Positions 58,458 through 64,000 of a DNA stretch of 64,000 nt are shown here, piece by piece. The stretch is taken from assembly GCA_032209605.1 (NCBI GenBank), contig JASFXZ010000012.1, forward strand, positions 4,960,001 to 5,024,000. Direction: 5' to 3'. Source of the stretch: Mactromeris polynyma. Lineage: Eukaryota; Mollusca; Bivalvia; Venerida; Mactridae. Under the pieces are notes generated by a model that searched no databases, was not told where the DNA came from, and worked only from the letters and a program-made list of their open reading frames with translations. Made by a program: the position numbers and the translations under genes. Position 1 is the stretch's first letter. Every line of letters starts with the position of its first letter.

Positions 58458-58820
58458 TCAATCGATGTCACCACTGACTACCAGAAGGTTATTGACGTAT
58501 TATCCGCTTTAAATTTGGTAAAGTTGCACACCAATGATGTGCACCAGTCAGGTGAGATACGCAGACTAGAGTCCGTTCTTCATGACGTGCTTTGTGCTAT
58601 AAATAACTTCGCTCAGGGAGCGGGAACCTATCTACCTCGTCATATACACGTAACAGACGTCTTCCTGCCTGACCAAGTGATCACTTCCGGTTTTACGGCG
58701 CACTGTGATATGAGCACGCTTTACGCACGTACAAACATAGACAGTGAACTATTTCGACTTAGTAAATCGTTTTTTGACCATATGTTCAAGAAGTACATTG
58801 ATTTCAACACACAGAAGTAA
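58458..58820 (+). CDS. Secreted helical (cytokine-like) protein, exon C
   Basis: Acceptor TTTATTTCAG, phase 0, stop TAA at 58818-58820; 120 codons. Helix B is about TDYQKVIDVLSALNLVKLH and helix C about IRRLESVLHDVLCAINNFA, joined by a short turn. A loop of about 40 residues with one cysteine (AHCDMSTL) precedes helix D (ELFRLSKSFFDHMFKKYIDF). Helices B, C and D in one last exon is like LIF/CNTF-type genes. AATAAA signals lie at 59105 and 59532. If correct it would be a secreted ligand, possibly for a gp130/Domeless-type receptor; this is inference only. Confidence 0.65.
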   Translation, partial: SIDVTTDYQKVIDVLSALNLVKLHTNDVHQSGEIRRLESVLHDVLCAINNFAQGAGTYLPRHIHVTDVFLPDQVITSGFTAHCDMSTLYARTNIDSELFRLSKSFFDHMFKKYIDFNTQK

Positions 58821-60111
58821 ATGGGCGTCTTACTTTTGATGCATAAATGGAACCTTTATGGTCGTTGAAGGAAATGTGGCTATTTTTTTATCTGACGTTA
58901 GTGAATTGATCTTAGTGGTAGGCGACCTATTTCGTCTACAAGTATGTACAAAGGCAGCAATATTTTTGGTATACATTTCAAGTCATTTACATTTGTTATT
59001 TTTTATACAATCATGAGTATGTTTTATATATAGGTATTTAGTATATGCGTGTATAGAATGACTGCGAGTGGAAAGATATTGGGGATATTATTAATACAAT
59101 ACAAAATAAAACTGTTTCTACTATCAAAAAGAATATCGAGAGATAATTCGAAACTAGACTATCTGCATATGAACACACCGTCAGGTAGACTAGTATCGCC
59201 CTCAGCAATCGACACGATGGCCACCATATCTCTAAATATGATCGGGTGAAATATGTTAGAACAATAGCTAAGTTGTACTTTGCGTACTCAAGTTATACTT
59301 TTAAGCTTCTCCATTGTACTCGAGCGGAATTCTTGTCTTTCAATGATCAGTATATACAATGCTTTTTTATTATTCAATTTAGAGTCATTACATTTTATGT
59401 CATAAGTCATTTTTACATTTTGTTTTTATGTCATATCTGAGCTATGATCGTGATATTTTACAACGTTTTAGACTGTACCGGGGCAATATATTATATTTGT
59501 GTTTTTTTGGTTTATATGGTGTTGTCAAACGAATAAATATTATATATATTTGGAAAAACTGGTTTTATTTCTCTTGACTAACCAGTTGAAAACTACGTAT
59601 AAACAGCATACTTATACATGAAAAATACAGTGACCGTTGTGCCAGCACTTGTCATTATGAAAGTACATGAGTATGCATCATGCATTTGTTACTAAGGATT
59701 GACAGCCCTTGGTCCGCATAGCTCAGTCGTTTGAACACTCGACTGTCGATCGTCTGGAGGTCGAAAGCTCGAACATATATACAATAATAATATGATAATG
59801 ATTTTATTGCAATAGACGGTTATAAAAAGCTCGGATCCCGGGTAAGGGGTATGTTCTCCGAGACAATTTGGCTGAATATAACACATACATGTACTAAGTC
59901 ATATGTCCTCATCAACTGATTCAAACGGGGAAGTTGTCAGTATCGTACGAAAGAACACGTTAGTACTGGTCTGTAATTCAGGGACATTAGTTAGATCAAC
60001 TGATCGCCCGTGAAAGAACACGTCAGTATTTGTGACCGACCAAAGACCACTCGCCGTACATAACTCAGATGTTTTCGAAATCGGCGTAAATCTCAAACAT
60101 TACACCAAGGA
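58821..60111. other. 3' flank of the helical-protein gene
   Basis: Likely 3' untranslated region up to an AATAAA at about 59105 or 59532. A degenerate tRNA-like stretch follows at 59711-59780 (GCATAGCTCAGTCG, CGACTGTCGATCGTC). No other coding support. Confidence 0.4.
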
Positions 60112-60432
60112 AGGGCTCTAGAAATCCACTAGCCCGACGTCCTGGACTAGTCTAATGTTGAGTCGAGCTACCAACAGTTGAAGTTAGTCTCGGACAAGTC
60201 TGTTTTTAAAGCTAACCAACACCAGCAATTGTTCAGTTGTAAGTCAAACCTTAGAACCCTACACACACATATTACATACATTATTAATTTAAGATTGTGG
60301 AGCTATCATTGTGTATATTAATTAGTTACTAAATTGACCGATATTTTCTCGGACAAATAGGTTTCTATGTCACACAAGTCAAATTTTACATTTCCACAAG
60401 TCCGATACAAGTGTATTTAAAAACCAGAACTA
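60112..60432 (+). repeat. Dispersed repeat family A, copy 2
   Basis: GGGCTCTAGAAATCCAC, AAAGCTAACCAACA, GCAATTGTTCAGTTGTAAGT and GTCAAATTTTACATTTCCAC match 1379-1715. It runs straight into family G at 60428. Confidence 0.7.
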
Positions 60433-60700
60433 TCTTAAAAAAACATGGTCGGCGCAATTTGAAGGTTAAGAGCAAAATAAAATAGCCGAGATGTAACGAT
60501 TGCTGGTCTCTCCACATCCTAAATGGATTTGGGTAAATTCACATAAATTCAGTGGATTTCGGTAAGGTAACGTACCCTTTATCGAAAGGTTACCAAAGGT
60601 TGCAAACGTTGTTCGGTTGAAGAGAAATTGTCTTGGTTTACACAACACTGATATGCAAACAGCAAAACCATGTAAGTACGGCTGCGCCGAAAAATTCAAT
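60428..60700 (+). repeat. Dispersed repeat family G, copy 4
   Basis: CGGCGCAATTTGAAGGTTAA, CCCTTTATCGAAAGGTTA, CAAACGTTGTTCGGTTGAAG and TGATATGCAAACAGCAAAAC, ending GGCTGCGCCGAAAA. A short internal deletion removes the AACCAATCC block. Confidence 0.8.
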
Positions 60701-60845
60701 AGCACCGCAAGGATTGGGAATGTTTGTTACCTTTTAAACATACTAGTTCTGATATATTCACGATGACGTTCATCACACAGAATGTTTTAAGGCAACTATT
60801 CTACTTAAACATCCTCGGTACCCAGGCTATTTATAACATATATGA

Positions 60846-61140
60846 TACCCTGGGCAAACCCTACTGTACAAATCTCGTACTCATGAATACTTAATGAGGT
60901 AAAATCCAGTCGCTTGATTGGCTGCATGACACACACCTCAAGCGATACGGAAATTGCCGGGATGAAATCGCGGTCCTGAGCGATCCAATGAGATCACGGC
61001 TTTCCAATCATGTTAGGCAGGACATCAATAGCTCTTCTCAAAGGAGATTCTTTCATTTTTGTTATCGTCGATCTCATTGGGCGAGAAATGCTGATGAATA
61101 TTCATGCTCTACGGATTTCGCTAGCCAATTTACCCAGGGT
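60846..61140. mobile_element. MITE, TACCCTGGG ends
   Basis: TACCCTGGGCAAA at the left, TTTACCCAGGGTA at the right. The inner arms also pair in part (GCGATCCAATGAGATC, GATCTCATTGGGCGAG). About 295 bp. Its right end is the start of the right duplicate; the left duplicate instead has AGCCAATAAACAC at that point. Confidence 0.7.
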
Positions 61141-61637
61141 AAACACATTGATTTACAAACGATTGACTTATAGACATTGTATTCACAATAACTATACTCA
61201 ACTAATTTTGAATCGGTAGTATACAAAATAAATCGCCACCAATTTTTATAGTATTCTAATAACCACAAAAATGCTTCAGGACTATGTCATTCCACTTTAG
61301 TCACCAAATTTTAGCAATGACCGTTTTGTTGCATTTGGAACTTAAAGAATAAATACTCAGGTTACCCTAGATTTTAGTATTTCATGAAGTATATCCAGTC
61401 ATCCATATTGAAGGCGTCATGGAATGTCATGAATGACATAGTCCTTAACACTTTGGCGGCTTGAAACATCTCATGAATCGATCTTGGTAAATCCAATTCA
61501 GAAAACCAGAAACTCACCATTTACTTTTATAAATATATCATTGAAATTCAAAACATCATCGTTAGGTTTGATATTTGGAAACTTTGAAATATTAATTTGA
61601 AATTTCAACATATTGACATATGCGTATTATTCGTGTG

Positions 61638-61910
61638 TTACCGATTCCAATTTTCTTTAATCGTGTTAAGGACATTAGTGATTCTAATAAAGTCATGTTT
61701 TGAGGAACACGAAAAATCGGTCAATGGCGCTACCGGGATACGAAGTTTGTTTGTTTCGTTTCGATCAAATTCTGGTGGTTTCTTTTCAATCATTGCGTGA
61801 TTCCCATCGTTTGGCTTGGTAAATCCATGAAACAACGGCTTAATGTGAACATTACTGCTATACTTGTGTGACACTATGGTAACCGTCAGTTCTGTTTCCC
61901 AAGTATCCAA
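61638..61910 (-). CDS. Unidentified ORF, right duplicate (possible exon)
   Basis: Partner of 53016-53282. Adds EFDRNETNKLRIP after IEKKPP and reads TVTIVSHKYSSN where the left copy has a longer segment; all length changes are multiples of three. Substitutions are few (N/D, C/F, K/T). No known domain, no clear start codon. Confidence 0.3.
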   Translation of the reverse strand: MDTWETELTVTIVSHKYSSNVHIKPLFHGFTKPNDGNHAMIEKKPPEFDRNETNKLRIPVAPLTDFSCSSKHDFIRITNVLNTIKENWNR

Positions 61911-62897
61911 AACAATAGATAAATGCGATAATATTCATATTGCTAATTAAAACCTATTTTTGCATGATTTAAGCTCTAACCATCAAAGAAAAATGATTTG
62001 TGCTATTTGGCAATGTGGTAATACAATTTAAAACTATTTTTGATTTAAAACATACAGAAAAGACATGCCTTTTTGCAATATGTTAATGAGATTGATATTG
62101 ACATGAGTGAGAAGTTGAACAGTTTTCATAGTGTACTCTCTTCTACCGTCTACCATGCAATTAGGCTTGAATGAGTAACAGATGAAAGACAAGTGTCCTC
62201 CTCACCACTATGACCTAACAGATCCAAAAACCACACCGGAAAAAGGTCATTAAATGATCACTTATAATTAATCTTCAATTCTTTACATCTTGGTTTTCAG
62301 TCCAAGGTCAACCTATTTCCTTGGTCTGTCCTGTTATGAATTCCTTCCCCCTTTTTGTCCCCTTCTGGTTCTACTCTCCTTCAGTGTTTAAGTTAAATAA
62401 CTATAATAACAATTCTTTATCGCCCGTTTTTCATAGGTGTTCGCCCCTGCAGCCACTAAACTCCTAGTGTCTTGTGTGCTGACGTTTCTCTGGGATCTGT
62501 GTAGGTGGCTTTGTCTACTTCATTTGTTGTACCATGTACCAACGTAATCTTTCAGTTGAGATCGGTGTCCTTTTCGTCTCTCAGACGTCAACACTGTATC
62601 TTCCAGTTATCAGGCTGTTTTAAACCTAGGACCAGTTTTCACTGTTCGCATTGGAGCTTTCCGTCCCTTTTTTCAGCAGTATTTCAGTCATGTACGGCGA
62701 CCAATTGACCTAGCCAGGGTTCAAGGTTACCAACCTGTACTAGAATGTGTCACTACAAAAGACTCACGAAACGAATCACGACTGCTAGACAAATGATTGT
62801 GTGATCATTCTGCAAAAAGTGTGGAGAAAAAGACGCGGCCATGATTAGAGAAGGCAACATTCACAAATCAATACTTCTCTCGAAAGGCGAATTGTCG

Positions 62898-62975
62898 CCG
62901 TGAACATACGGGACTCGATCCTACGATCTCCATGTTGGCAGACAAGTGCTGTACCGGCTCGGTTAACTGGCGTGG
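62898..62975 (-). other. tRNA-like sequence, right duplicate
   Basis: Minus strand: AGTTAACCGAGCCGGTACAG (A box region) and GTAGGATCGAGTCCCGTA (B box GGATCGAGTCC). The anticodon arm pairs poorly. SINE head or tRNA pseudogene. Confidence 0.4.
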
Positions 62976-63247
62976 TCGTTCTGTTTTTACTACATTAAAT
63001 ATCGTGCCACGATTGACGACGGTTTCATCTGAATGTTTTTTTCAAACCCCAAGTACACCATGAATGTTTTTTTCAAACCCCAAGTACACCATGAATGTTT
63101 TTTTCAAACCCCAAGTACGCCATTAATGATTAAATAAATGAAGTCCCTTACATTTTCAGTGAAACGAAAAATATCGAAATAAAAACTTATCTTTTACAGC
63201 AACATGCATTTTGCTGACATCTAATTTCTTTAGATAAGATATTATTA

Positions 63248-63915
63248 AGCCCCATGCTCACTGTCCCGGTTAAGGTCCCGGTATCTCCCGGTGAAAAATA
63301 GCCGGTATACCGGGATGATCCGCGACATTTTTGCTGAAAAATCAAAATTGCATTCTCACATTCCCGACGTTGCCCCGGAGTGCCCCCCGGTTTAAAAGCC
63401 AGATGTCCCCGTTTGATCCCGGATTACCCCGGTTAGTTCCCGGTTCATTTACGGTGTTGCGCCGGTGTGTTTCCCGGTCCATACCGGTATAACCCGGTGT
63501 TACCAAGGTTGTGACCCGGTGGCCGCCGGTCCAACCCGTAATAGCCCCGGTCATGCGCCGGTGGAGCCCCAGTGGCACCCCGGTGGCCCCCGTTGGTAAC
63601 CGGATAGTATATAAACCGGGATCACCCCCTGATTATCACGGAAGAGCCACGGTAGAGACCCGGCCCTGACATTGTGCCGGACATACCCGGATCACGCCGG
63701 TTCTGGATATTTCTCCCGGTGTCTCCCAGTTGTATTAAATATTTTAAAACATCCGGGACGGTCTGCTGGATCGAGCCGGAATAACAGGGTTCATTACGGA
63801 TCATCCCGAACTTCTACGGTGCCGCCGCGGTTGTCTTCCCGGTTTGACAAGGTTTCTCCCGAACCATCATCCGGGGTGAACCGGGGCGCCAATCCGGGAC
63901 AGTGAGAATGGGGCT
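63248..63915. mobile_element. PIF/Harbinger-like MITE, longer copy
   Basis: Ends AGCCCCATGCTCACTGTCCC and GGGACAGTGAGAATGGGGCT; TTA on both sides (63245-63247, 63916-63918). About 668 bp with dozens of CCCGGT/ACCGGT words and TATATAAA near 63608. A 78-codon minus frame here reflects that repeat only. Confidence 0.82.
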
Positions 63916-63939
63916 TTACATTTAAGTTGAAATGTGGCA

Positions 63940-64000
63940 TTTACAGTAAAACTTTGAACCTCGAACTGCGTCGGATCCAGCAATTAGTTCGAGCTATATA
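63940..64000. mobile_element. Foldback MITE, second copy, cut by the window end
   Basis: Identical in outline to the first 60 bp of 55017-55420, starting TTACAGTAAAACTTTGAACC. Part of the right duplicate. Confidence 0.7.

Larger units (their letters stand above)
61140..64000 (+). repeat. Large direct duplication, right copy (runs off the window)
   Basis: Matches 52515-55073 in the same orientation. Longer than the left copy because of extra sequence inside the MITE at 63248 and a 39-bp segment near 61735. A three-fold 37-bp repeat (TTTTTTCAAACCCCAAGTAC, 63035-63122) occurs only here. Confidence 0.93.

Overview
The window looks like nuclear DNA of an animal, most likely a bivalve mollusc. This is inferred from split genes with GT-AG introns, AT-rich sequence crowded with minisatellites, MITEs and tRNA-derived repeats, and a Neuralized gene that has the animal NHR-NHR-RING layout. 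No prokaryotic operons, rRNA genes or CRISPR arrays were seen. Only two host genes can be supported.

Left half (about 7.9-33.4 kb, + strand): a Neuralized-type E3 ubiquitin ligase. Four exons with matching phases (7874-8048, 26299-27336, 31900-32019, 32932-33380) give 593 codons in frame: a short N-terminus, NHR1, NHR2 and a C-terminal RING. Intron 1 is about 18 kb and holds five minisatellites (unit sizes about 33, 41, 55, 38 and 22 bp), two SINE copies, several MITEs and a tRNA-like gene. Upstream, at 4.5-7.1 kb, is a decayed Tc1-like transposon. Its transposase is split by an intron-like segment and again by a nested MITE.

Middle (33.4-52.5 kb): no convincing host gene. It contains foldback elements, a hAT-type MITE with an 8-bp target duplication, a perfect 123-copy tetranucleotide array (42.4-42.9 kb) inside a dispersed element, a 1.4-kb inverted-repeat element that carries a TATA-like motif and a short ORF, and a 28-bp minisatellite of about 2.3 kb with higher-order structure.

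Right end (52.5-64 kb): a block of 2.6-2.9 kb is present twice in direct orientation (52.5-55.1 kb and 61.1-64.0 kb; the second copy runs off the window). Between the copies lies a small gene, at least three exons at 56.7-58.8 kb, for a secreted alpha-helical protein of about 216 residues plus a missing first exon. Its helix and loop spacing and phase-0 introns resemble class I four-helix cytokines such as the CNTF/LIF/CLCF1 group. That assignment is inference and is the most interesting candidate here. At least eleven dispersed repeat families occur twice or more within these 64 kb.
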